NCBI GenBank assembly: GCA_014655195.1
Contig: BNBH01000015.1
Coordinates: 124,001-188,000, forward strand
DNA length: 64,000 nt
Origin: Streptomyces cellulosae
Lineage (GTDB): Bacteria > Actinomycetota > Actinomycetes > Streptomycetales > Streptomycetaceae
Direction: 5' to 3'
The notes beneath the pieces were generated by a model. That model ran no database searches. It saw only the letters and a list, made by a program, of their open reading frames with translations, and had not been told where the DNA came from. Below, in pieces: positions 47,101 to 53,427 of the stretch (positions are counted from its first letter, which is position 1; the number at the start of each line of letters is the position of its first letter). The position numbers and the translations under genes were made by a program.

Positions 47101-49142
47101 CGCAGTTGCTGACCATCAAGGGCAAGCAGGCCACCCTGCACCTGGGCGAGGCCGAGGTCACCGTCCAACGTGGCGGCGTCCTGGTCAACACCCAGCGGAC
47201 CTACTCCGCTCCGGGTGGCGCGGTCATGCGGTACGCCTACGGCAACGGCTCCGACCAGCTGGTCGCTCTGGCCGGTGATCATCAGGGCAGCACGTATGCG
47301 GAGGTCGTGCTCGGCGGCAGCATGTCGGTGCGTATCCGCAAGCAGGACCCGTTCGGGAACCAGCGCGGTACCGACACGGTCGGCGCCAACATGCAGGCTC
47401 ACACCGGGTTCCTGGGTGCCACGCGGGACGATTCCTCCGGCTACCAGCCGCTGGGGGCGCGTCTGTACGACCCGGTGGTCGGGCGTTTCCTGTCGGCCGA
47501 CCCGGTGCTCGACCTGAACGACCTGCTGCAGTCCAACGGCTACGCCTACGCACACAACAACCCGGTGACGATGTCCGACCCGACGGGTCTGGCCATCAGC
47601 CTGACCGCCTCGGAGCGGGCCGCTGCCCTGGCGGGTGCGGGCCTGTCCGCGGCGCAGGTCGCGCAGGCGCAGGCCACCATGGGCAGATCGCTGTCCTCGG
47701 TCATCCTGGGCGCGGCGTGGAGCACGCTGAAGGACTTCATCGGCATCAACGACGCGATGGCCTGCTTCGGCGGTGACATGTGGTCGTGCGCCGGCATGGT
47801 TCTGGGTGCGATCCCGTGGTTCAAGGCGGGCAAGATCCCCGGCGTTTTGAAGGCCATCGACCGCACGATCGACGCGATCCAGGCCTTCCGTAAGGCGAAG
47901 AAGGCGGCCGAGGCGGTGCTGAGGGCCGCGAAGGCGGCCGAGGCGGCGGCGCTGAAGGCCAAGAAGGCCGCGATCGAGAAGGCGAAGAAGGAGGCTGCGC
48001 AACGCGCCAAGAAGAAGGCGGCGGAGCAGGCGAAACGAACCTCCGACAAGGCGGTCGCGCAGACCAAGAAGACCGGTAACCCCGTCCAGAAACAGGCCCA
48101 GGCCAAGGCGGCCCCGAAGGCGTCCTCGGTGAGCAAGGGCTCCGGAGGCGGCTCGAAGAGCGGCGGTTCCAAGCCGGGCGGCGACTCGGGCGGCTCCTCC
48201 CGCAGCAAGGGCGGCAGCAGCGAAAGCGGCGACTCCGGCAAGGCCGACGGAGGTGGCGGAGAATCCTGCGACGTCGCCAACAGCTTCGTCCCCGGCACCA
48301 AGGTCCTGATGGCCGACGGGTCGTCCAAACCGATCGAGGAGGTCGAAGTCGGCGACAAGGTCGTCGCCACCGACCCCGAGACCGGAGAGACCCGCATCGA
48401 GACGGTCACCGCCGAGATCAAGGGCAAGGGCCTCAAGCACCTGGTCAAGGTCGTCATCGACACCGACGGCGACAAGGGCGAGAAGACGGCCGAGGTCACC
48501 GCGACCGACGGCCACCCCTTCTGGGTCCCCGAACTCGGCCAATGGCTCGACGCCACCGACCTCCAGCCCGGCCAGTGGCTCCAAACCAGCGCCGGCACGC
48601 ACGTCCAGATCACCGCGATCGAACGCTGGACGACAACAGGCACCACCGTCCACAACCTCACCGTCGGCGACACCCACACGTACTACGTGCAGGCGGGACC
48701 CACGCCGGTCCTGGTGCACAATACGGGCTGCCCGACGTCTTATGCATTGTCACTGAAGACTGGGGGTCCGAAGGGTAGCGGCGCGAACCAGGCCTACCAG
48801 ATTAGGCAGGTTGGCTCGACTGAATACCATGCCACGGGTGGCGGAACGCAAGTTTGGGCTGACGGTCTCGATATAAACACTTCCGAACTTTTGGATGCCA
48901 AGTACGTCGGCAAACCGGGGCGGAGCCCTTATGTGCCGGGCGGGAAGGTCCCAGAATTTATCCAAGCGCAGGTCGACGAAAAGATGAGCGATGAATTCGC
49001 ACGGTATGCGGCGGTGATCAATGATCCTCGTAATCCATTGAAGGGATTGCGCGTCATCACCAACGAGCCGGGGGCTGTGCCATACTTCAGAGGCCTGATG
49101 CAACAGCATGGAATACCAGGCTCTGTCGTCTTGAGTCCATAG
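41175..49142 (+). CDS. Giant secreted Rhs/YD-repeat toxin with lectin, Hint and REase-fold tip
   Basis: 2655 aa. A basic N-terminus (RRRRQGRAATVLLLSSALMV) is followed by a signal-like segment. Residues about 370-2100 are Rhs/YD repeats (YDGLGR, YDHRGRQVTA, YDPLGQL). A ricin-type lectin domain is inserted at about 1835-1964 (CLDLKSG, CVQPAS, CLAVQGG with QSW/QQW turns). The Rhs core end is RFLSADPVLDLNDLLQSNGY then NPVTMSDPTGL (about 2104-2140). A Lys/Ala-rich helix is at 2236-2302. The Hint autoprotease is at about 2366-2519 (SFVPGTKVLMADG, DGHPFWV, TPVLVHN). The tip resembles Tox-REase-2 nucleases (GTQVWADG, ELLDAKYVGK). The Rhs shell would enclose the toxin and Hint would release it. Starts TTG 41157 or ATG 41160 are also possible. 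Confidence 0.88.
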   Translation: MTEGADTFVSPGWESTRMRAQGPLSWPWRRRPASTESQRRRRRQGRAATVLLLSSALMVTSLNAEAWAVPGPGMSRGSVDLPELPEITPVDGDEEAEKNLTTAPEVPVDPYEPTSIIPWQGDTGTATLAEDAEPGSTIPVTNGLPVALGVPEGTDPAAIAGEWTVDLAGPSVSQEAGVAGLIMEVTPPATADPEAQVAIAVDTTSFADLYGPQAADRFGLVLLPDCVLTPDEGECADDSGTQTMSAQADAAGPEQLRSTVEKVPAKEAPTDAEAPKNATTHTIVTGSVPVAELLDGTAGSPTTASGASARTASARTDVVQAADSVGSRVIGAMDTGASAAGDFTATPLLSAGSWSAGASSGAFTYAYQVPVPETAGGPMPRIALSYSSQTVDGRTSATNNQASWIGDGWDYNPGSITRTYANCRQDSKKAGSNNATHRTADLCWGSENATLSLGGMTTELVWDKDQGKWFTANGDGSKIERIEDPATQNRARNGEYWVVTTRDGTRYHFGLNKLPGHTQDKPVTDSVLTVPVYGNHPGEDCYKAGDWAGSGCTQAWRWNLDYVEDVHGNAMSLWWKSDQNYYARNFNFKAPVVYDRDGYLTRIDYGQRKDNIFSAPAPARVTFKVEDRCFAEGSLTCSEENFTDKDPGKYRIWYDTPADLRCEAGKKCWNAGPTFWSRKLLTEIQTSAQRRTDTDARQVVDRYTLKQSFPVLRTGPNTALWLESIQRTGYARNGSTDESVTLNAVRFEPNMDDMPNRVMRPDDPRPGFSRLRIARVINEYGGETVVTYKAPTGDCATGTGLPGKKDTAALKANTRLCYPQFWHPDPEVEDIDWFHKYVVESIEELPNVDGAFSTRTAYTYRNAGWKLAEAEFTKKSTRTWSQFAGFEQTTVITGTDEPAVGSTRSKAVTRYFRGMGDDVPVKDITGTEIAKDREPFAGRIAEELTYTSAADADTDWLSRSVTVPAATELGRRDRGDGLSPLIAWRVTEPEEIAYTKSSGTGDDTRTQRVVRTKTTFEATHGLPTLVESLGDTGRPGDESCTKLEYLHHTGKNLIGLTKQALVSPTTCADADFGDLSTLSGGTRTAYDQGSYGAALTDSTRGLATKTWSLNGDGTGFQVDGGSKFDAVGRVVEQTDADGNSGTIEYFPSTGQVFRVTETNAKGHQQTQELEPGRATALKTTDANGHVSQAKYDPLGRLVEAWGPGRTPSTSAVPDFRAVYTIPAYDPDETDRKPPYVTTYTRSKDDRVETSVVLYDGLGRERQTQEEADGGGHLITDTLYNSSGEVWQTNNAYLTHEAKTGELFTPLADTTVPNITRYSYDGLGRVVQEMPYLKVEDPETGESSSEPVPARAVRYEYGADWSKVNQPSGASSYRVYTDALGRTSRVDTFNSEAPGGFTSMRYTYDGHGQLVKAVNSADAAHPWTWTYDHRGRQVTATDPDAGTTRTTYDHRDRVLSTRNARGVTLWNGYDVLSRPVEQRLDGPEGKLLATFGYDTSPGGTGMPATATRYTDGAAYTQTVDGYTRDYQPTSTTLALPQSLADTWGFKASYKYAYTYDDTGALKEASLPAVGRFDAEKLVVRYNQDGKPLSVSGKDWYGADTVYDAYGQVLRSALGAHPYRVWTTASFDEGSGELKSHAVYREQAGDKTLVGGHLVSERSYTYDPAGNVTSIREHSDGIAERQCFTYDPLGQLKTAWTAKEQTSCAGPKNGDGTLNVAAGKDNSGYWQEYEYDLLGNRTKLTEKDLAGTTAKDATTTYSYGRADGTQPHTLTKVSKTYTTPEGAQVKAEAERLYELTGETRSVTSVQNGDKQELTWTYDGKIDRIKGQGTGGKTPYVGLADKCLDLKSGHAVAGQPIQLYSCNTSVAQSWRFAVAPGAAQTDPDRGTLTVYDDWCVQPASNSAGAAVQLQKCDGSSAQELKRNASAQLIHVASGLCLAVQGGSSASATPVVLATCDASKPEQQWSPQNDTRYIYGPDGAQLLTIKGKQATLHLGEAEVTVQRGGVLVNTQRTYSAPGGAVMRYAYGNGSDQLVALAGDHQGSTYAEVVLGGSMSVRIRKQDPFGNQRGTDTVGANMQAHTGFLGATRDDSSGYQPLGARLYDPVVGRFLSADPVLDLNDLLQSNGYAYAHNNPVTMSDPTGLAISLTASERAAALAGAGLSAAQVAQAQATMGRSLSSVILGAAWSTLKDFIGINDAMACFGGDMWSCAGMVLGAIPWFKAGKIPGVLKAIDRTIDAIQAFRKAKKAAEAVLRAAKAAEAAALKAKKAAIEKAKKEAAQRAKKKAAEQAKRTSDKAVAQTKKTGNPVQKQAQAKAAPKASSVSKGSGGGSKSGGSKPGGDSGGSSRSKGGSSESGDSGKADGGGGESCDVANSFVPGTKVLMADGSSKPIEEVEVGDKVVATDPETGETRIETVTAEIKGKGLKHLVKVVIDTDGDKGEKTAEVTATDGHPFWVPELGQWLDATDLQPGQWLQTSAGTHVQITAIERWTTTGTTVHNLTVGDTHTYYVQAGPTPVLVHNTGCPTSYALSLKTGGPKGSGANQAYQIRQVGSTEYHATGGGTQVWADGLDINTSELLDAKYVGKPGRSPYVPGGKVPEFIQAQVDEKMSDEFARYAAVINDPRNPLKGLRVITNEPGAVPYFRGLMQQHGIPGSVVLSP

Positions 49143-49156
49143 GAAGGAGCAGGTCA

Positions 49157-49522
49157 GTGACGTACCTAGCCGTCTTCGAGGATAAGAGCCGTGGGGTTCG
49201 TCGCGCAGATCTGATCGCGGCATTGGAACGCGACTGGCCGACCGCTGTGATCCTTGAGCGCCAAGGATCACAGAAGTCTAGGGACGTGGTTTGGTCCTAC
49301 ACGAACGATAGCCAGGAGCTTGAAGGCTACTCCCATGTGGACGGAACTTGCATTTACCTCGATTCCCCCCTTGCTTTGGCCGCTAGATTTGCACTCTGGT
49401 ACCGAGGCTTGGTGCCCGCCGAAATTGACCTGGTGTTCTGTGATGACGGATACAGTTTCGACGGGAGCATTGAGGCGGGCATGAGCGTTGATGACGTGAT
49501 CGCCATCGCCGCTGATTCCTGA
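49157..49522 (+). CDS. Probable immunity protein to the Rhs toxin tip
   Basis: 121 aa, acidic. It opens MTYLAVFEDKSRGVRRADLIAAL and ends FDGSIEAGMSVDDVIAIAADS. I recognise no named immunity family. GTG 49157 follows GGAAGGAG with ideal spacing, 14 bp after the toxin stop. Like the toxin tip, it has clearly lower GC and different codon use than the Rhs body, which fits joint acquisition of a toxin-immunity pair. It should bind and neutralise the nuclease tip in the cytoplasm. Confidence 0.75.
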   Translation: MTYLAVFEDKSRGVRRADLIAALERDWPTAVILERQGSQKSRDVVWSYTNDSQELEGYSHVDGTCIYLDSPLALAARFALWYRGLVPAEIDLVFCDDGYSFDGSIEAGMSVDDVIAIAADS

Positions 49523-49578
49523 TATCCCCCCTTGCGTCGTTGTGAGAACGCAGGTTCGCTCTTCTGTCCAGAACTCAG

Positions 49579-49610
49579 AGGCCCCACCGGATCGCTTTCC
49601 GGTGGGGCCT
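49579..49610 (+). terminator. Terminator after the immunity gene
   Basis: A perfect 13-bp stem, AGGCCCCACCGGA (49579-49591) and TCCGGTGGGGCCT (49598-49610), 6-nt loop, followed by TTTGTG. It is 57 bp past the immunity stop. Confidence 0.85.
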
Positions 49611-50283
49611 TTGTGATGTCTGGACGGCAGTAACTGACGGCAACGTCATCGGACAGGTGATGCTCAGGGCGGCAATCCGTCACCGTCGTCGGGCCGGGCG
49701 ACGGCCTAGACCGGGTTGCGTCGATCGGTGCTGAGAGGATCGCTGGCGTCGTGGTAAGGGCGACGCCGTACACGACACGGCGGTTGGTAACGCCGATGTG
49801 GAGATCTCCGCAGCGCTCTTTGATGACAACAAGTTGGAGGTCTCGTTCGAGAAGGAGAGTGGTGGCCGAATGTCTTAGGCCATGGAAGGAGACGCGGTGG
49901 AGCCTGGTGCCTCGACCACGGTAGGCAGTTCGGCCGGACGCAGCGCAGTGCCGGGGCGGGGACCGCCTCCGAAGTCGGGAAGCTGTGTTGGTGCCCCGTC
50001 AAGGTGTGCGGTGATGCGACGGTGGGTCAGGAGGGCGGGGTGACGTGGGCCAACCCCAGGAGCGGGAGCGGAACGTCGGTGGCCAGGCAAGCCCGGCCGT
50101 AGTTCCCAGTCAGTAGTGGCCCAACCAGCAAGACACCCGGCATCAGAAAGCGGCCTCTGGCCCATCCTCGGTTGCTCCTACACTTCACCCCGCCACCGCT
50201 CCGTCCTCGACAATTGGCGACTTCCTTCGATGATGCAGGCCAGGCGCCTGTACGGCGCCCGGCCCTGGTCGGCCAACTGGAAA
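49611..50283. other. Decayed accessory DNA between Rhs locus and secreted-protein gene
   Basis: About 670 bp of lower-GC, broken sequence. It contains the tyrosine-integrase fragment given separately (49722-49895, minus). Upstream of it on the minus strand a frame from about 50165 reads THRRITAHLDGAPTQLPDFG; I cannot assign it. No intact gene, tRNA or clear repeat was found here. Confidence 0.5.
49722..49895 (-). pseudogene. Tyrosine recombinase (phage-type integrase) C-terminal fragment
   Basis: Reading leftward, the frame gives RVSFHGLRHSATTLLLERDL, then QLVVIKERCGDLHIGVTNRR, then VVYGVAL. This is the box II region of phage integrases: the Arg in LRHS, the His-containing turn GDLHIGVT and a Tyr near the expected position (normal members read LLGHxxIxVTxxxYxHV). 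Everything N-terminal is missing and the end runs into unrelated codons. It is a remnant of a mobile element beside the Rhs island. Confidence 0.7.
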
Positions 50284-50763
50284 TCAGTCGAACACGAACG
50301 GCCCCGGTGCCTGCGGCCCCGTTGCCGTGCAGGTGATCGTGATGAAGCCGAAGGCCGTCACCTTGAGGGTGCCGCCGTAGGCCTCCAGGCTGTCGCCGGA
50401 GGCGACCGTGCCGGAGAGGGGGCCCACCTCGAGGGCGTCGCCCGTGGACATCGCCGGGTTCTTGGTGCCCTTGAAGGTGACCGTGCCGCCGTCCTCCTTC
50501 ACCATCGTCAGCTCCGAGACCAGGGAGTCCTGGCCGAGGGAGACCGGCGCGGTGACCGACGAGGTGTGCAGCGTGATCGTCGCGGACGTGCCGCTCTGGG
50601 TGGCGGTGAGGGTGGCGTCACCGCCGCCGTAGCTGCCGCAGTCGGCGTTGACAGTCGCCGTTCCGGGGTCGACGGCGGCGGCGGTGGGGGCGAACGCCAG
50701 GCCGCAGACGGCCAGTGCGCCCGCGGCCAGGGACAGACCTGTTCCGAATCGCTTGCCTCTCAT
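50284..50763 (-). CDS. Small secreted beta-rich protein of unknown function
   Basis: 159 aa. A clear signal peptide (GTGLSLAAGALAVCGLAFA, ending PTAAA) leads to a Ser/Thr/Gly-rich mature domain of about 125 residues. It has alternating beta-type segments (GTSATITLHTSSVTAPVSLG, GGTLKVTAFGFITITCTA) and two Cys that could form a disulfide (ADCGSY and ITCTAT). ATG 50763 is preceded by AAGGGAG. No catalytic motif; it could be a surface or matrix protein. Confidence 0.75.
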   Translation of the reverse strand: MRGKRFGTGLSLAAGALAVCGLAFAPTAAAVDPGTATVNADCGSYGGGDATLTATQSGTSATITLHTSSVTAPVSLGQDSLVSELTMVKEDGGTVTFKGTKNPAMSTGDALEVGPLSGTVASGDSLEAYGGTLKVTAFGFITITCTATGPQAPGPFVFD

Positions 50764-50907
50764 GGGATTCCGGCTCCCTTTCGTGTGGGGGGCAATTGGG
50801 GGTCCGGACCCGCTGCGTGTCCATTGATGCGCGGGAGGCGCCGCACGACAAGGTGGAGATCTGGCCTAATTACCGGAGGTAACAGCGGTGGGGTGCGAGC
50901 GGGCTCC

Positions 50908-51261
50908 TCAGCCCGCCGTGACCGTCTCCCGCACCGTGCCGTCCGGCCCGGCCACCAGCACCGGCGTCTCCGCCCCGCCCAGGTCCCGCACGGCCGCGCG
51001 GTCCTCGTCGGAGGCCGACTCCGCCTCCGTCACGACCGCCGCCGCCTCCAGCGACGTCGCGCCGGACGCCACCGCCATCGCCACCGCCGTGCGCAGCGCG
51101 CTGAGCTTCAGCGAGTCCAGGGCGACGGTGCCGGCGGCGTACGTCCGGCCGGTCTCGTCGCGTACGGCCGCGCCCTCGGGCACGCCGTTGCGGGCCCGGA
51201 CGGAGCGGGCCAGGGTGACGATCTTGCGGTCCTCGGGATCGAGGTCGGGAGTCTCGGTCAT
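50908..51261 (-). CDS. Cytidine-deaminase-like protein lacking zinc ligands
   Basis: 117 aa. By position (between mmcQ and era in the conserved block) and by pattern (GAAVRDETGRTYAAGTVAL, KLSALRTAVAMAVASGA) it corresponds to the protein usually called cytidine deaminase in streptomycetes. It contains no Cys and no His, so it cannot form the H/C-A-E ... P-C-x-x-C zinc site of active deaminases. It is probably a catalytically inactive deaminase fold with another role. ATG 51261, 20 bp after the mmcQ stop. Confidence 0.75.
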   Translation of the reverse strand: MTETPDLDPEDRKIVTLARSVRARNGVPEGAAVRDETGRTYAAGTVALDSLKLSALRTAVAMAVASGATSLEAAAVVTEAESASDEDRAAVRDLGGAETPVLVAGPDGTVRETVTAG

Positions 51262-51281
51262 GATCCGAGCATAAGGGGGCG

Positions 51282-51571
51282 CTACGGGCGGTCGAGGCGC
51301 AGGCGGGCAGCTCGCGGGAGGCCTGCCACGACCAGGTCGTAGGAGTCCTCCACCAGCTCCCTGACCAGGCGGTCCGGGAGAGCGCCGGCGGGTCCGCCGG
51401 ACACCGTCACCGTGTTCCAGTGGCGTTTGTTCATGTGCCAGCCCGGGACGACGAGGTCCGGGTGTGCGGCGCGCAGGCGGATCGCGTCGTCCGGGTCGCA
51501 CTTGAGGTTGGCCTTGAGCGGGCGCGCGCCAAGGTCCGTCAGGGCGAACATCGCCCCAGCGCCTTGAAGAC
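51282..51571 (-). pseudogene. mmcQ/yjbR-family gene, C-terminal fragment
   Basis: This encodes the C-terminal about 90 residues of an MmcQ/YjbR protein: FALTDLGARPLKANLKCDPD, then VVPGWHMNKRHWNTVTV and VEDSYDLVVAGLPRAARLRL. The family fold is a CyaY-like DNA-binding domain. The missing start lies 1.8 kb away at 53341-53427. At the junction, VFK is encoded right up to the integration point, but only 11 nt instead of 12 separate AAG from ATGTTC, so the fragment also carries a 1-nt frameshift. A short ATG-less frame from 51590 exists but is probably not used. Confidence 0.85.
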
Positions 51572-51583
51572 CGAGGTCTTCAA
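51564..51583. other. Attachment site junction attL of the serine-integrase element
   Basis: TTGAAGACC-GA-GGTCTTCAA is a perfect 9-bp inverted repeat around the dinucleotide GA (51573-51574). Left of GA is mmcQ sequence; right of it is foreign sequence leading into the integrase gene. A 2-bp crossover between two half-sites is the hallmark of large serine integrases. Confidence 0.75.
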
Positions 51584-51604
51584 CTTGCACCTAGACTCAC
51601 ATAT

Positions 51605-53116
51605 GTGACGAGAAGCCGAGCGAGCCTGTACGTACGCCTGTCTCGTCAGGCGACTGACAGCAACCTGTCCCTTGACGGCATGCGCGATGACCTCCGGGAC
51701 CTCTGCCAGCGGGAGGGACTGACAGAGGTTGCCCTACACGTAGACGATGGTTTGTCCGGTGAGTACCGGGACCGCCCCGCCTTCGCCGAGTGGCTGGCCG
51801 ATGCCCGCAGCGGACGGGCCGATGTGCTGCTGACATGGGCTGTGGACCGGCTCACCCGTGAAGGGCTGAACGTAGCTGCGCAACTGCTGGACGTAGTCGA
51901 GGGCAAGGACCCCGAAACCGGCCGACAGATCTCCCGCCCGGTCCGCTTGCTGGACATCAAGGGCCTGGACTCCGAGCACGGGGAGACGTTCCGGCTTCGC
52001 TTCGTGCTGCAAGCTGAGATTGCCCGCGCGGAGCGGGAGCGCATGCGGGAGCGCGCTAAGACAGCACACCGCCGACTGTCACAGGCTGGCCGGTACCGGG
52101 GCGGGGCTGCGCCTTACGGCTATCGCGCCGTGGATGCGCCGGACGGCAAGGGGAAGACACTGGAGATCGACCAGCGCGAGGCGGAAGCCATCCGTGAGTG
52201 CGTTGACCGGGTACTGAACGGCAACACCCTGAACCGTGTTGCCCGTTGGCTGAACGATCAGGGCTACAAGCCTCGCCGTGCGGCCCAATGGTCCCGTGCG
52301 GCTCTCGTCAGCGTGCTGGTGGGTGATGCCATCCTCGGACGCGTCTCGCGCGGCGGGAAGCCCGTACGCGACAGTGAAGGGGAGATCCTCGCGCCGTTCC
52401 CTGCCATCGTCACAGAGGCGGAATCAACGGCACTGCGAGCGGCATGCAACCCAGGCGGGGAGCGCAAGACGCCTATGGGTCGCCAGCCGTCGCGCCTACT
52501 GTCTGGCCTGCTCACGTGCTGGTCATGCGGAACGAAGCTCACCGTTTGGCGTCGCACCGGCAAGGCCGCCGCCTATCGCTGCGCTTCACGGTCTCAAGGG
52601 CTGCCGTGCGCCGGGAGCGCCACTGTCGGTGCCGAGACGATCGAGGAGCACGTAACGGCCCTGTACTTGGGGGAAGTTGGAGACATGCCGCTGCTGCATG
52701 AGCGGGTGATCGTGGAAGGCGTCGACGAGTTGACGGCCGTGGACGCTGACATTGCCGACATCATGGCTCAGGTAGCCACGCAGGCGACGGCTTCACTGTT
52801 CGAGCGGCTGACTGCACTACAGGCCCGACGGGCAGCATTGGAAAGCAAGCCGCCGACACAGCGCGTAGAGATCGTGGACACCGGCCAGACAATCGCTGAG
52901 TGGTGGGAGGGCGCACACCTTGACGACCGGCGGGACACGCTGGCCGGACACTTCGAACAGCTGACCTTGGAACCAGGCAAGCGTGGTCAGCGGACCTTCG
53001 ACCCCGGCCGGTTGGCCGTGACGCTGACTCGCAAGCTGCCGGACCGTGCGGAGGTAGCCGAGATGGGCGCACGCGCCGGACAACACAAGGGCCGGCGGCT
53101 GGAGTACGACATGTAA
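51605..53116 (+). CDS. int: Large serine recombinase (site-specific integrase)
   Basis: 503 aa. The catalytic domain starts ASLYVRLSRQ with nucleophile Ser13, then VDDGLSGEYRDRPAF and LLTWAVDRLTREG. The recombinase domain is around RGGAAPYGYRAV and TLNRVARWLNDQGYKP. The zinc ribbon is CWSCGTKL ... YRCASRSQGLPC, followed by a coiled coil. GTG 51605 has no ribosome-binding site; TAGACT (51592-51597) may be a -10 for a leaderless mRNA. Cuts and joins attP/attB by serine-linked double-strand breaks. It lies 22 bp from attL and is the only intact gene of its element. Confidence 0.95.
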   Translation: MTRSRASLYVRLSRQATDSNLSLDGMRDDLRDLCQREGLTEVALHVDDGLSGEYRDRPAFAEWLADARSGRADVLLTWAVDRLTREGLNVAAQLLDVVEGKDPETGRQISRPVRLLDIKGLDSEHGETFRLRFVLQAEIARAERERMRERAKTAHRRLSQAGRYRGGAAPYGYRAVDAPDGKGKTLEIDQREAEAIRECVDRVLNGNTLNRVARWLNDQGYKPRRAAQWSRAALVSVLVGDAILGRVSRGGKPVRDSEGEILAPFPAIVTEAESTALRAACNPGGERKTPMGRQPSRLLSGLLTCWSCGTKLTVWRRTGKAAAYRCASRSQGLPCAGSATVGAETIEEHVTALYLGEVGDMPLLHERVIVEGVDELTAVDADIADIMAQVATQATASLFERLTALQARRAALESKPPTQRVEIVDTGQTIAEWWEGAHLDDRRDTLAGHFEQLTLEPGKRGQRTFDPGRLAVTLTRKLPDRAEVAEMGARAGQHKGRRLEYDM

Positions 53117-53340
53117 GCGCCCCTGAGCAGCGCGCAGACACAACAGGGTCCGTCCTTACATCACGTCGGGGCGGGCCTTTCGCATGTCCGCCGACCGATG
53201 CCACCCCAGAGGCCTCAGAAGGGCCCTGAGTGCCCCTGTTGCGGCGTCGGCGTCCCTGGCCGGCCCCCCTCGCATCCGGCGAGCGCGGGAACGACCCGCA
53301 GAGCGGCGTACAGCGATCCGGGCCGATGGCACGTCGAGTG
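53117..53340 (+). other. Residual element DNA between integrase and attR
   Basis: About 220 bp. A frame from ATG 53198 encodes PECPCCGVGVPGR and, just before the junction, WHVECYCD. That is two Cys-pair motifs like a small zinc-ribbon protein, but it has no ribosome-binding site and runs through attR into antisense mmcQ. It may be the 5' part of a phage or plasmid gene cut by integration or by deletion of the cargo. Confidence 0.45.
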
Positions 53341-53366
53341 CTATTGCGACGTGTCCGGGTTGAAGG
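53340..53366. other. Attachment site junction attR of the serine-integrase element
   Basis: GCTATTGC then GA (53348-53349), then CGTGTCCGGGTTGAAGG, which is the reverse of mmcQ codons for FNPDT. Joining the two chromosomal halves across GA rebuilds an unbroken gene segment reading FNPDTSVFKAL, so this is the partner of the junction at 51573-51574. Confidence 0.8.
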
Positions 53367-53427
53367 GGAACTCCTCCACCGCCGCGTTGAAGGACAGGCA
53401 GAGGGCGCGCAGCCGCTGCGGGGTCAC
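53341..53427 (-). pseudogene. mmcQ/yjbR-family gene, N-terminal fragment
   Basis: 28 codons, VTPQRLRALCLSFNAAVEEF then PFNPDTSQ and a stop formed inside foreign DNA. The sequence up to DTS is the standard MmcQ/YjbR start. GTG 53427 overlaps the stop of the upstream CNNM-type gene (GTGA), as expected for the intact operon. The rest of the gene is at 51282-51571, beyond the integrase. Confidence 0.85.

Noticed and set aside
47880..48080. Repeated Lys/Ala codons as a DNA repeat or CRISPR-like array
   Set aside because: In frame within the Rhs protein and explained by a charged helical linker; units are not regularly spaced.
49875..50165. A 96-codon minus-strand frame beside the integrase fragment
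   Set aside because: No ribosome-binding site, no recognisable family, and it lies in decayed DNA; treated as remnant.
51572..51590. Short start for the mmcQ fragment (MQVEDLGLQGAG...) as a functional gene
   Set aside because: The codons come from foreign DNA and the frameshifted junction, and the conserved N-terminus of the family is found intact 1.8 kb away.
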